45,130 nt of DNA from an uncultured Christensenellaceae bacterium. Lineage in GTDB: Bacteria > Bacillota > Clostridia > Christensenellales > Christensenellaceae. The notes under the pieces are model-generated. The model ran no database searches. It had not been told where the DNA came from and was given only the letters and a program-made list of their open reading frames with translations. Both the position numbers and the translations under genes were made by a program. This document shows positions 30,248-39,451 of the stretch, one piece after another (positions within the stretch are counted from its first letter, which is position 1; each line of letters opens with the position of its first letter). The stretch is taken from assembly GCA_934555865.1 (NCBI GenBank), contig CAKTFI010000007.1, positions 1 through 45,130 on the forward strand. The letters are read 5' to 3'.

Positions 30248-30883
30248 ATGTTAGATATTAAAAAATTGCTGGATTGCGCCGGCAAAAATGTTGCTGAAAC
30301 ATTGAACAAAGTTGATCCCGCACAGATCGAAGAAATCGCGACCGCGATCGCGGAATCCAAGCGCGTATTCACCGCTGGCTGGGGCCGTGCGGGTAACATC
30401 GTCCGCATCCTGGGCATGGACATGTCCCAGATCGGTATGCTCGTATACTGCGTCGGCGACAACGGCACGCCCTCCATTCATCCGGGCGACATCCTGCTCA
30501 TCAACTCCGGTTCCGGCAACACCAAGACGATTGCTGTAATCGCAGAGCAGGCAAAAGAGCAGGGCGCAAAGGTTGCTCTGATCTCGGGCGCTGCGCCGGA
30601 GGATTCCACCATCGGCAAGATCGCTGACATCAATGTCACCGTTCCGCGCCTCAAGAAGAATAACTTCCGCCCGCCGGTCAGCAAGGATGTCAAGAACAAA
30701 GGTCTTGGCGAGCGCGTTGACTGGGGTCTGACCGCAGAGCAGAGAGAAGAAATGGCTTATGACGATGTCACGGGCTATTATGAATCTGCTTTTGCCCTCA
30801 ACGAAGTTATCCGCAAAGCCGTTATGGAAAAGACGGGCGCGAAGACTGAGGACATCATGTACTATCACAACAACCTGGAATAA
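30248..30883 (+). CDS. SIS-domain isomerase, 6-phospho-3-hexuloisomerase-like (copy 2)
   Basis: This 211-residue paralogue of the preceding gene shares RVFTAGWGRAGNIVRILGMDMSQIG, GDNGTPSIHPGDILLINSGSGNTKTIAVI and the C-terminal YYHNNLE. It differs in the region about 115-150 (an insertion with APEDSTIGK and KKNNFRPPVSKD), which may change the substrate or allow a mixed oligomer. GGGAG precedes the start. The two genes share one promoter and one terminator. Confidence 0.82.
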   Translation: MLDIKKLLDCAGKNVAETLNKVDPAQIEEIATAIAESKRVFTAGWGRAGNIVRILGMDMSQIGMLVYCVGDNGTPSIHPGDILLINSGSGNTKTIAVIAEQAKEQGAKVALISGAAPEDSTIGKIADINVTVPRLKKNNFRPPVSKDVKNKGLGERVDWGLTAEQREEMAYDDVTGYYESAFALNEVIRKAVMEKTGAKTEDIMYYHNNLE

Positions 30884-30905
30884 GCCGCATCGTTCCAGCA
30901 TCAGA

Positions 30906-30936
30906 CGCATCGCCGGTATTCGGCGGTGCGTTTTTT
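30906..30936 (+). terminator. Terminator of the SIS gene pair
   Basis: CGCATCGCCG pairs with CGGCGGTGCG around GTATT and is followed by six T. Confidence 0.93.
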
Positions 30937-30940
30937 ATTT

Positions 30941-31282
30941 GTGGCGTGTTCGCCGGGCGGGGGCGTTTTCCCTTTGCGGGTTTCCCCTCGCACTTTGCAA
31001 ACCACATTATCCGGCATATTTCGAATTTTTGTAATTTGAAATTTCAGAAAAATTTCCGATTTATCTTGAAAAAATTTCTCGATTCGAATGTGGAATCCAG
31101 ATTTTCTAAATTCCATTAATTCTTATATAAATTTACAGATTATCTTGGGATTTTGACTGACCCTGTCTTCTGGAGAAGGTGTTGCGGCGCTACTCCGGCC
31201 GATCACGGTTCTTCCTCCCTAGCCTCCTTTGGGGCGCAGCTTTCCCGGCAGGAAAGGAAATTACGCGCGCAAAATGGGCAAC
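30941..31282. other. AT-rich intergenic region without a recognised gene
   Basis: Positions about 31010-31145 are unusually AT-rich, with repeated GAAATTTC/GAAAAATTTC-like words. The rest is GC-rich. No frame here has a good ribosome site and plausible protein. A 27-codon minus-strand GTG frame after GGGAGGAAGAACC at about 31205 is the only small ORF candidate. I see no tRNA or known riboswitch. Confidence 0.4.
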
Positions 31283-31316
31283 AAAAAGCCGGCGGATCTT
31301 CTTGGAACCGCCGGCT
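31283..31316 (-). terminator. prs terminator
   Basis: AGCCGGCGG (31287-31295) pairs with CCGCCGGCT (31308-31316). On the minus strand five T follow. Confidence 0.9.
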
Positions 31317-31333
31317 TACCATCGCTATGAATC

Positions 31334-32323
31334 TTATTTATCGCTTTCTTCCAAAACCTTTTCCGGGACTTTGGCAAACAAGGGGCTGACCGAAACGCGG
31401 TTGTGGATGCGCAGAACCGCCTCCGCAAACAGCGGCGCAGCCGATACCGTGACCATCTTGGGGCTGTCCGCCGTATAGGGGTTTTCCACCGTGTCCGTGC
31501 TGATGACCAGCTCGATCGGGCTTTCCTCGATGCGCTTGACGCCGGATTCCCGCAGGATGTTGTGCCCCAGGCAGGCGAAGATGCGCTTCGCGCCCTTGGC
31601 CTTCAACACCTTCGCGATGTCGATGAGCGTCCCGCCCGAGATGCTGAAGTCGTCCACGATCAGGCAGTCCTTGTCCGTCACATCGCCGATGAGTTCCAGG
31701 ATCTTTGCCTTTTCGTCATGCGCCACGCGCGTCTTGTCGCCGATCGCGACCGGCGTGCCGAGGTAGTCCGCATATTTGCGCGCCGTCTTGGCAAAGCCCG
31801 CGTCCGGAGAAACCACGACCAGGTTTTTCACATCGACATATTTCTTGACGCTCTCGCACAAAAGCGGCAGGGAATACAAGTGGTCAGAAGGAATGCGGAA
31901 GAAGCCCTGAATCTGCGGCGCGTGCAGATCCATCGTGATGAAGCGATCCGCCCCGACGACCTCGATGCAGTCCGCACAGACGCGCGCACGAATCGAGACG
32001 CGCGGCTCGTCCTTCTTGTCGCCCTTGGCATAGCCGAAATACGGTACGATCACCGTGATCGAGCTTGCGCTTGCCCGCTTGAAGGCGTCGATCCAGAACA
32101 GGATCTCTACCAGTTCGTTATTCGGGTCCATCCCGATGGGCTGAACCAGATAGACATCGCTGTTTCTTACCGTTTCCTTGATGCGCACAAAAATATTGCC
32201 ATCAGAGAAATGTATAACTTCCGAGTTTCCCAGTTCCGTGCCGAGGTAGTTGCACATCTTCTTTGCAAAGCTCTGGCCCGTCTTTCCCGCAAAGATTTTT
32301 ACATTTCCTTGTTCACTATGCAT
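31334..32323 (-). CDS. prs: Ribose-phosphate pyrophosphokinase
   Basis: This 329-residue enzyme makes PRPP from ribose 5-phosphate and ATP. Seen are DLHAPQIQGFF, the flexible-loop region PYFGYAKGDKKDEPR, VVSPDAGFAKTARKYA and the PRPP loop LIVDDFSISGGTL (usually DDMIDTGGT). The altered loop resembles a divergent clostridial branch. GGGAG lies seven nt before the start. It is monocistronic, with its own promoter and terminator, and is separate from glmU, unlike the Bacillus order. Confidence 0.92.
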   Translation of the reverse strand: MHSEQGNVKIFAGKTGQSFAKKMCNYLGTELGNSEVIHFSDGNIFVRIKETVRNSDVYLVQPIGMDPNNELVEILFWIDAFKRASASSITVIVPYFGYAKGDKKDEPRVSIRARVCADCIEVVGADRFITMDLHAPQIQGFFRIPSDHLYSLPLLCESVKKYVDVKNLVVVSPDAGFAKTARKYADYLGTPVAIGDKTRVAHDEKAKILELIGDVTDKDCLIVDDFSISGGTLIDIAKVLKAKGAKRIFACLGHNILRESGVKRIEESPIELVISTDTVENPYTADSPKMVTVSAAPLFAEAVLRIHNRVSVSPLFAKVPEKVLEESDK

Positions 32324-32367
32324 GTTTGATCTCCCATAGGTTCTAATATCAAAACTTTGATAAATTC

Positions 32368-32396
32368 ATCATATCACACCCCGCGGAAACTATCAA
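32368..32396 (-). promoter_or_regulatory. Promoter of prs
   Basis: On the minus strand, TTGATA (32391-32396), 17 nt, TATGAT (32368-32373). Confidence 0.72.
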
Positions 32397-32408
32397 CAAA
32401 AACAGCCC

Positions 32409-33245
32409 TCAAGGCTGCTTTTTTTCAAAAATCCGCCGGAGGCCTTCCCTCAGCAGCGGCGTGTCCGCCCCGCGCTGCTCCATGCCGAGGCGGGCTTCGC
32501 GGCGCGTGCCGTGAAAGTCGCTGCCCTGCGTCACAAACAGGCCATGTTTCCCGGCCAGTGCATAATACGCCCGGCACGCCGCGTCGCTGTGCAGGGGATA
32601 GAAGGCCTCCACCCCCTGAAGACCACCCGCCTTCAGACGGGCAAACAGCGCGTCATAGTCCTCCGCCTGTGTAAGCCCCGGGTGCGCCAGCACCGCCAGC
32701 CCTCCAGCCGTCTGTGCCGCCGCCAAAATCTCCTCTGCGCTAAGGCTCTGCCGCGGCACATACCCGGCCTGCCCGGGTATCAGATATTTTGCAAACGCCT
32801 CCGCGATCGATGCGGCATACCCGGCCCGGCAAAGCGCCTGTGCCAGGTGCGGCCGCCCGATCGAAGCGCCATCCGCACACCGCTGCACCGCATCATAGGA
32901 GAGTTCGACTCCCGCCCGGCGCAGCTGCTCCACCATGCGCCGCATGCGCTCCTCCCGCCGTTGCCGCAGGCCGCAGAGTGCCTGCCTAAGCGCAGCGTCC
33001 GCCGTGTCCGCCCCATAGACCAGGATGTGCAGCTCTCCTTCCCATTCGGCCGAAAACTCGATCCCGCTCACCGTCCGGATGCCCTGTGCCCGCGCCGCCG
33101 CCATAAAAGCCGCCGTCCCGGCCATCGTGTCGTGGTCGGTCAACACCGCATGCGTGAGCCCCGCCGCCCGGCACCGCTCCGCCAACGCTTTTGGGGCGTC
33201 CGTCCCGTCCGAAGCGGCCGAATGCATGTGCAGATCTACCTTCAT
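32409..33245 (-). CDS. PHP-domain phosphoesterase (RNase AM/TrpH type)
   Basis: This 278-residue protein has PHP metal motifs DLHMHSAASDGT, LTDHDTM, GIEFSAE, LAHPGL and GSDFHG. Relatives hydrolyse 3',5'-nucleoside bisphosphates or act as 5'-3' exonucleases on short RNA. The start follows GGAGGG by seven nt. It lies between the ftsH terminator and the prs promoter and is probably read on its own or by readthrough. Confidence 0.88.
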   Translation of the reverse strand: MKVDLHMHSAASDGTDAPKALAERCRAAGLTHAVLTDHDTMAGTAAFMAAARAQGIRTVSGIEFSAEWEGELHILVYGADTADAALRQALCGLRQRREERMRRMVEQLRRAGVELSYDAVQRCADGASIGRPHLAQALCRAGYAASIAEAFAKYLIPGQAGYVPRQSLSAEEILAAAQTAGGLAVLAHPGLTQAEDYDALFARLKAGGLQGVEAFYPLHSDAACRAYYALAGKHGLFVTQGSDFHGTRREARLGMEQRGADTPLLREGLRRIFEKKQP

Positions 33246-33263
33246 CCACCTGCCCTCCTTTCC

Positions 33264-33297
33264 AAAAAAAGGGCGAGAGATCGCTCTCCCGCCCCGT
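33264..33297 (-). terminator. ftsH terminator
   Basis: On the minus strand a GGGCGGGAGAG arm pairs, with one bulge, with CTCTCGCCC, followed by seven T. Confidence 0.85.
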
Positions 33298-33305
33298 TTT
33301 TCCGT

Positions 33306-35177
<1,872 letters not shown>

Positions 35178-35205
35178 TACTCCTCCTTCACAATGCGTGA
35201 ACGCG

Positions 35206-35763
35206 TTATACGCGGTAGATCTCGGGTTTTAGGGTGCCGACGAATTTCAAATTGCGGTACTTGCCGGCATAGTCGAGGCCATAGCCCACGAGGAACTTAT
35301 CCGGCACATCGAAGCCCACATAGTCCGCCTCGATCGGCGCCTCGCGGCGCTCCTTTTTATCGAGCAGGCAGCAGCACCGCACGCTCTTGGCCCCGCGCTT
35401 TTGGAACAGCTCCTTGAGCGCGCATAGCGTGTTGCCGGAATCGACGATGTCCTCGACGATGAGCACATCCTTGCCGGCGATGTCCGCCTCGAGGTCGTAG
35501 AGCATGCGGACATTGCCGGAGCTCTTCGTCCCCGCTCCATAGCTGGACACGCGGATGAAGTTCATCTCGAGCGGGATGTCCAGCTCCATGATCAGGTTGA
35601 TATAGAAGATCGCCGCGCCGTTTAAGACGCCGACCATCACAAATTCCTTGCCGGCATAGTCCCGGGTGATCTGCGCCGCGATCTCCCGCACGCGCGCCGC
35701 AATGTGTTCCTCGCTCAAGATGACCTCTTCGATGTCCTGCTTCAATTGGCTTTCCGCTTTCAT
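35206..35763 (-). CDS. hpt: Hypoxanthine phosphoribosyltransferase
   Basis: This 185-residue enzyme salvages hypoxanthine and guanine using PRPP. The PRPP loop is VLIVEDIVDSGNTL; KEFVMVGVLNGAAIF and VGYGLDYAGKYRNL are further family segments. The ATG overlaps the tilS stop (ATGA), which fixes the start. tilS-hpt-ftsH is a standard Firmicutes order. Confidence 0.96.
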   Translation of the reverse strand: MKAESQLKQDIEEVILSEEHIAARVREIAAQITRDYAGKEFVMVGVLNGAAIFYINLIMELDIPLEMNFIRVSSYGAGTKSSGNVRMLYDLEADIAGKDVLIVEDIVDSGNTLCALKELFQKRGAKSVRCCCLLDKKERREAPIEADYVGFDVPDKFLVGYGLDYAGKYRNLKFVGTLKPEIYRV

Positions 35764-37151
35764 AATTCCCGTTCCTTCGTTTTCTGATATTCCAGCATGC
35801 ACACGGCCTCTGCCTGTTCCGGCACGCGCAGCTTTTCGCTGAGCGCCCGCCCTGGGATCCACAGCACCTCTGCGCCGCGGCAGAGCAGCGGTTGTTTTTC
35901 CCGTTCCTCGCGGGGGATCTTGTGGTCGATAAACCATTTTTTGAGTTTCTGGCTGCCCGCCGCCCCAAAAGGCGAAAAGACATCACCCTCCCGCCGGGTG
36001 CGCAGACTGAGCGGCCCCATAAGCGCCTCCGCCGCGGCGTACTGCCGCAGGCTCTCCGCCGCCGGAAAGACCTCCGGCGCCTGTGCCGGCAGGATGCGCA
36101 GCACTGCGCCGTCCGCCAGACGGGTTTCTCCGGGACCGGCCGGCTGCGCCGGAGTCCCATTTATTGTATACATTTTTGCATCAAGAATCAATAAACCATA
36201 ACTAACCTGTGCAAAAAAAATATCGGGCAGGGAAAAGCTCTTGCCCGTCCGCCCCGGCAGGCAAAGGTCCTCGAGCTGCGCCAGCGCCGCGCTGGAGACA
36301 TCCCGGGTCGTGCCCGCGCACCGCGCGATCGCCAGGCGCAGCACCCGCCGCCGCATGGCCCCGCTCAGCAAGCAGAGCTCCTCCGTGTCCAGCAGGACGC
36401 GCCCGCCCTGTTCCCGGGCGATGCGGGCATATTCCCGCATCGTGTATTCCCGAAGCAGCGCGTCCTCCTCCCCGAGGAGGCGCGCCGCGCGCGCGATCGC
36501 CCCCACGGCGTCGGGGTTTAGCTGCTGCATCTGCGGGATCAATTCCCGCCGCACGAAATTGCGGCTGTAGCGCGTGTCCTGGTTGGTCGCGTCCTCCCGA
36601 AAGGGGACGCCGTGCGCGCGGGCATAGGCCTCGATCTCCGCGCGCGAAATGTCCAGCATCGGGCGGATGATCCCGTCCGGCCGCAGATACGGCATCGCGC
36701 AAAGCCCGGTCAAGCCGCTCCCGCGGAGCAGGTGCAGCAGAAAGCTCTCCGCCAGGTCGTTCTTATGATGCGCAACTGCGATGCGATCGATTCCATGCGC
36801 CCGGCGGCTGCGGGCAAAAAAATCATAGCGCAGCTCCCGCGCCGTCTCTTCCAGATTGGCCTTGTCCTCGGCCGCCGCCCGCGGGACATCGCCCCGTTCA
36901 AACAGCAGCGGCACGCCCCATGCCCGGCAGGTCTCCTGCACAAAGGCGAGGTCTTCTGCGGACTCTGTGCCGCGGATCCCGTGTTCGTAATGCAGCGCAT
37001 ACAGCCGCACGCCGCGTTTTTGCGCGATGCCCAAAAACAGGTGCAGCAGCACCATGGAATCCACCCCGCCGCTCACGGCCACGCCCACCTGCTGCCCGCA
37101 TTCGAGAAGCCGGTGCCGTATAATGGTAGATTCTACAATTTCTTCTATCAT
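35760..37151 (-). CDS. tilS: TilS, tRNA(Ile)-lysidine synthetase
   Basis: The 463-residue enzyme modifies C34 of tRNA-Ile(CAU) to lysidine. The PP-loop is VAVSGGVDSMVLLHLF, followed by LHYEHGIRG, VAHHKNDLAESFLLHLLRG, REDATNQDTRYSRNFVR and a C-terminal TilS domain (SLRTRREGDVFSPFG, KKWFIDHKIP). The start is uncertain. ATG at 37151 fits the protein family but has no close ribosome site, and a TTG 13 codons upstream is the alternative. Confidence 0.94.
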   Translation of the reverse strand: MIEEIVESTIIRHRLLECGQQVGVAVSGGVDSMVLLHLFLGIAQKRGVRLYALHYEHGIRGTESAEDLAFVQETCRAWGVPLLFERGDVPRAAAEDKANLEETARELRYDFFARSRRAHGIDRIAVAHHKNDLAESFLLHLLRGSGLTGLCAMPYLRPDGIIRPMLDISRAEIEAYARAHGVPFREDATNQDTRYSRNFVRRELIPQMQQLNPDAVGAIARAARLLGEEDALLREYTMREYARIAREQGGRVLLDTEELCLLSGAMRRRVLRLAIARCAGTTRDVSSAALAQLEDLCLPGRTGKSFSLPDIFFAQVSYGLLILDAKMYTINGTPAQPAGPGETRLADGAVLRILPAQAPEVFPAAESLRQYAAAEALMGPLSLRTRREGDVFSPFGAAGSQKLKKWFIDHKIPREEREKQPLLCRGAEVLWIPGRALSEKLRVPEQAEAVCMLEYQKTKEREL

Positions 37152-37208
37152 AATAGATTTTATTTTACGCTTTCCCTCCTCCCCTGACAAGTCCCGGCCC
37201 CATAAACA

Positions 37209-37222
37209 AATTATTAATAATT
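37209..37222. promoter_or_regulatory. Palindrome between tilS and kdgK
   Basis: AATTATTAATAATT is a perfect 14-bp palindrome in the divergent intergenic region, about 60 nt upstream of tilS and 30 nt upstream of the kdgK -35. It may be an operator or simply the AT-rich core of the tilS promoter. Confidence 0.35.
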
Positions 37223-37248
37223 CCCGCCCGGCGCTTCCTTTTTTACGA

Positions 37249-37278
37249 TTGCCGAGCGGAAAAGCCGCATGCTACAAT
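37249..37278 (+). promoter_or_regulatory. Candidate kdgK promoter
   Basis: TTGCCG (37249-37254), 18 nt, TACAAT (37273-37278). GAGGTG at 37299-37304 is the likely ribosome site. Confidence 0.6.
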
Positions 37279-37311
37279 GGGGATAGAATCTTACTTTTTG
37301 AGGTGTGATTT

Positions 37312-38262
37312 ATGAAAGGAAGTCAAATTCTACTCGCGGGAGAACCCATGTGCCTTTTCCGCTCCATGCAGGAGGGCGTCCCGCTGGCCGCCGTGCAGCA
37401 ATTCCACACGGGCGTGGCCGGGGCGGAGCTCAATGTCGCCATCGGCCTCACCCGCCTGGGGCACACGGCGACCTATTTGAGCAAGGTCGGCCGCGATCCC
37501 TTTGGCCGAGGCATCGTGGACGCGATCGCGCGCATGGGCATCAGCACGGACTGTATCACCTTTTCGGACACGCACCGCACGGGGCTAGTCTTTAAGGAGC
37601 AGAACGCCGCGGCCGATCCGGAGATCTTCTATATCCGCGCCGGTTCCGCCGCTTCGACCATCTCCCCGGCGGACATCGACGCCATCGACCTCACCGGGTT
37701 CCAGGCCGTGCACCTGACCGGCATCCTCCCCGCCCTGTCGGATTCCTGCCGGGCGGCCGCCTTCCGCCTCAAGGAGCGCGCACAGCAGGCCGGGCTGCTC
37801 GTCTCCTTCGACCCCAATCTGCGCCCGCAGCTCTGGGGCGATCTGGACCGCATGCGCGCGTTCATGCACCAATTTGCGGAGGGGTGCGACCTGTTCTTCC
37901 CGGGCATCGCCGAGGCGGAGCTCCTGACCGGCCTCACCGACCCGCAGGAAATGCTCCGCTTCTATCACGCGCTCGGCGCAAAGACCGTCCTTTTAAAGAT
38001 CGGCGGCAAGGGCGCGCTGTATAAGTGCGGACAGGAAGAAGGCGCCGTCCCCGGATTTTCCGTCCCGGTCGCCGACACGGTCGGCGCGGGCGACGGCTTT
38101 GCGGCGGGCGTGCTGAGCGCGCTTTTGGAAGGCCTCTCCCTGCCCGAGGCGATCCGCCGCGGGAATGCCTTGGGCGCGCGACAGGTGACGGTGCTGGGCG
38201 ACAACGAGGGCCTGCCCACGCGGGAGGAATTGGAGGAATTCTACCGGCAGCATTCCTGCTGA
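37312..38262 (+). CDS. kdgK: PfkB-family sugar kinase, probable 2-keto-3-deoxygluconate kinase
   Basis: This 316-residue ribokinase-fold enzyme has the N-terminal AGAELNVAIGLTRLGH, LSKVGRDPFGRGI and the C-terminal catalytic motif DTVGAGDGFAAGVLSALLEG. The arrangement FDPNLRPQLWGD is typical of KDG kinases. The next gene encodes a KDPG aldolase, which uses the KdgK product, and this supports the assignment. The pair would convert 2-keto-3-deoxygluconate from uronate breakdown to pyruvate and glyceraldehyde 3-phosphate. Confidence 0.9.
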   Translation: MKGSQILLAGEPMCLFRSMQEGVPLAAVQQFHTGVAGAELNVAIGLTRLGHTATYLSKVGRDPFGRGIVDAIARMGISTDCITFSDTHRTGLVFKEQNAAADPEIFYIRAGSAASTISPADIDAIDLTGFQAVHLTGILPALSDSCRAAAFRLKERAQQAGLLVSFDPNLRPQLWGDLDRMRAFMHQFAEGCDLFFPGIAEAELLTGLTDPQEMLRFYHALGAKTVLLKIGGKGALYKCGQEEGAVPGFSVPVADTVGAGDGFAAGVLSALLEGLSLPEAIRRGNALGARQVTVLGDNEGLPTREELEEFYRQHSC

Positions 38263-38268
38263 CGCGCC

Positions 38269-38286
38269 GCATGCCCCGGGGCATGC
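38269..38286. repeat. 18-bp perfect palindrome after kdgK
   Basis: GCATGCCCCGGGGCATGC is a perfect palindrome just after the kdgK stop. A second structure follows at 38308-38356, where GCATGCG and CGCATGC arms enclose a smaller hairpin. None has a T run. They probably form intercistronic mRNA structure between kdgK and the aldolase gene, or an operator for the latter. Confidence 0.55.
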
Positions 38287-38418
38287 CGTATTGTGCCCTC
38301 GGCCCCCGCATGCGGTTTTCCCTCGAGGTGAGTGCTCTTTCACACCCCTCGCATGCAACACGCGCTTTTCCCGGGACCGCAGTCTCGCCGCCCCGGCAAT
38401 CTCACGGAGGTATTTGTC

Positions 38419-39375
38419 ATGGATCTGTTTTCCCAGCTTTTCCGCATCGGCATCTTGCCGCTCGCTTCCCCGACCGACCCCGCCCAGGCCGTGCCGCTGG
38501 CACAGGCGCTGCAAAAGGGCGGCCTGCCCGTCCTGGAAGTCGCCTTCCGCACCCCGGCCGCCGCGGAAAGCCTGGCCCGCATCCACCGGGAGCTGCCGGA
38601 CTTTCTGCTCGGCGCGGGCACGATCACCACGCTGGAGGCGGCAAAGCTGGCCGTCGCCTCCGGCGCGCGCTTTCTTGTGAGCCCGTCGCTCGACCCAGAG
38701 GTCGTCCGCTTCGCCGCGGCGGAGGGCGTGCCCATCCTGCCCGGCGTCTGCACCCCGGCCGAGGTCGAACAGGCGCGGCGGCTCGGTCTCACGCACCTGA
38801 AGTTCTTCCCGGCCGCGGCAGGCGGCGGCCCCGCCATGCTGCGCGCCCTGCGCGGGCCGTATCCCGAGATGCGCTTTCTGCCGACCGGCGGACTTTCGGC
38901 GGAAAATTTCCCGGCCTACCTTGCCGAAGGCAATGTCTTTGCCTGCGCGGGCAGCTGGCTGGTCCCGGGCGCGGCGTTGGAGGCCGGCGACTTTGCGCAG
39001 ATCACCGCCCTTTGCGAACAGGCGGTGGACCGCATGCTGAACCTGCGCTTTGCGCACCTCGGCATCAACAACCCGGACGAAGCGGCGGGCCGCCGCGTCG
39101 CCGCGCTCTTTGCCGCCTTCCTGCACAGCGAAGTCGACGACAAGCCCGCCTCCCTCTTCCCCTGCCCACAGATCGAGTCCATCAAGTACCCGTTCCGCGG
39201 CAAAAACGGGCACATCGCCTTCTTCTGTTCCAATATCGAACGCAGCGTGTTCCACCTGCGGCAGCGCGGTGTGTTCGTCAAGGAGGACAGCTACGAATCC
39301 GATGCGCAGGGTCTGCGCGTCGTGTATCTGGCCGAGGAATTCGGCGGCTTCGCCATCCACCTCGTCCGGGCATAA
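38419..39375 (+). CDS. eda: KDPG aldolase fused to a C-terminal VOC-like domain
   Basis: The 318-residue protein is about 110 residues longer than ordinary Eda (about 205-215). Residues 1-205 are the class I aldolase: LPVLEVAFRTPAAAE, LGAGTITTLEAA, FLVSPSLDPEVV, HLKFFPAAAGGG with the Schiff-base lysine, and LPTGGLSAENF. Residues about 207-318 (FAHLGINNPDE to GGFAIHLVRA) look like a vicinal-oxygen-chelate/glyoxalase-type half, with NGHIAFFCSNIERSV and a repeated beta-alpha pattern. The start at 38419 follows ACGGAGG. The tail's role is unknown. Confidence 0.87.
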   Translation: MDLFSQLFRIGILPLASPTDPAQAVPLAQALQKGGLPVLEVAFRTPAAAESLARIHRELPDFLLGAGTITTLEAAKLAVASGARFLVSPSLDPEVVRFAAAEGVPILPGVCTPAEVEQARRLGLTHLKFFPAAAGGGPAMLRALRGPYPEMRFLPTGGLSAENFPAYLAEGNVFACAGSWLVPGAALEAGDFAQITALCEQAVDRMLNLRFAHLGINNPDEAAGRRVAALFAAFLHSEVDDKPASLFPCPQIESIKYPFRGKNGHIAFFCSNIERSVFHLRQRGVFVKEDSYESDAQGLRVVYLAEEFGGFAIHLVRA

Positions 39376-39390
39376 GCACTTTTTGCATTC

Positions 39391-39425
39391 AAAAAACGCG
39401 GAGCACCTGCCCCGCGTTTTCTTTT
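39391..39425. terminator. Terminator between convergent genes
   Basis: AAAACGCGG pairs with CCGCGTTTT around a 10-nt loop, with T-rich sequence on both sides, so it can serve both directions. Confidence 0.88.
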
Positions 39426-39451
39426 GCCCGTTTTTGCCCGACGCTGCCCGC

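Noticed and set aside
30901..31116. 71-codon minus-strand frame
   Set aside because: No ribosome site, overlaps the SIS terminator, and composition follows the AT-rich block.
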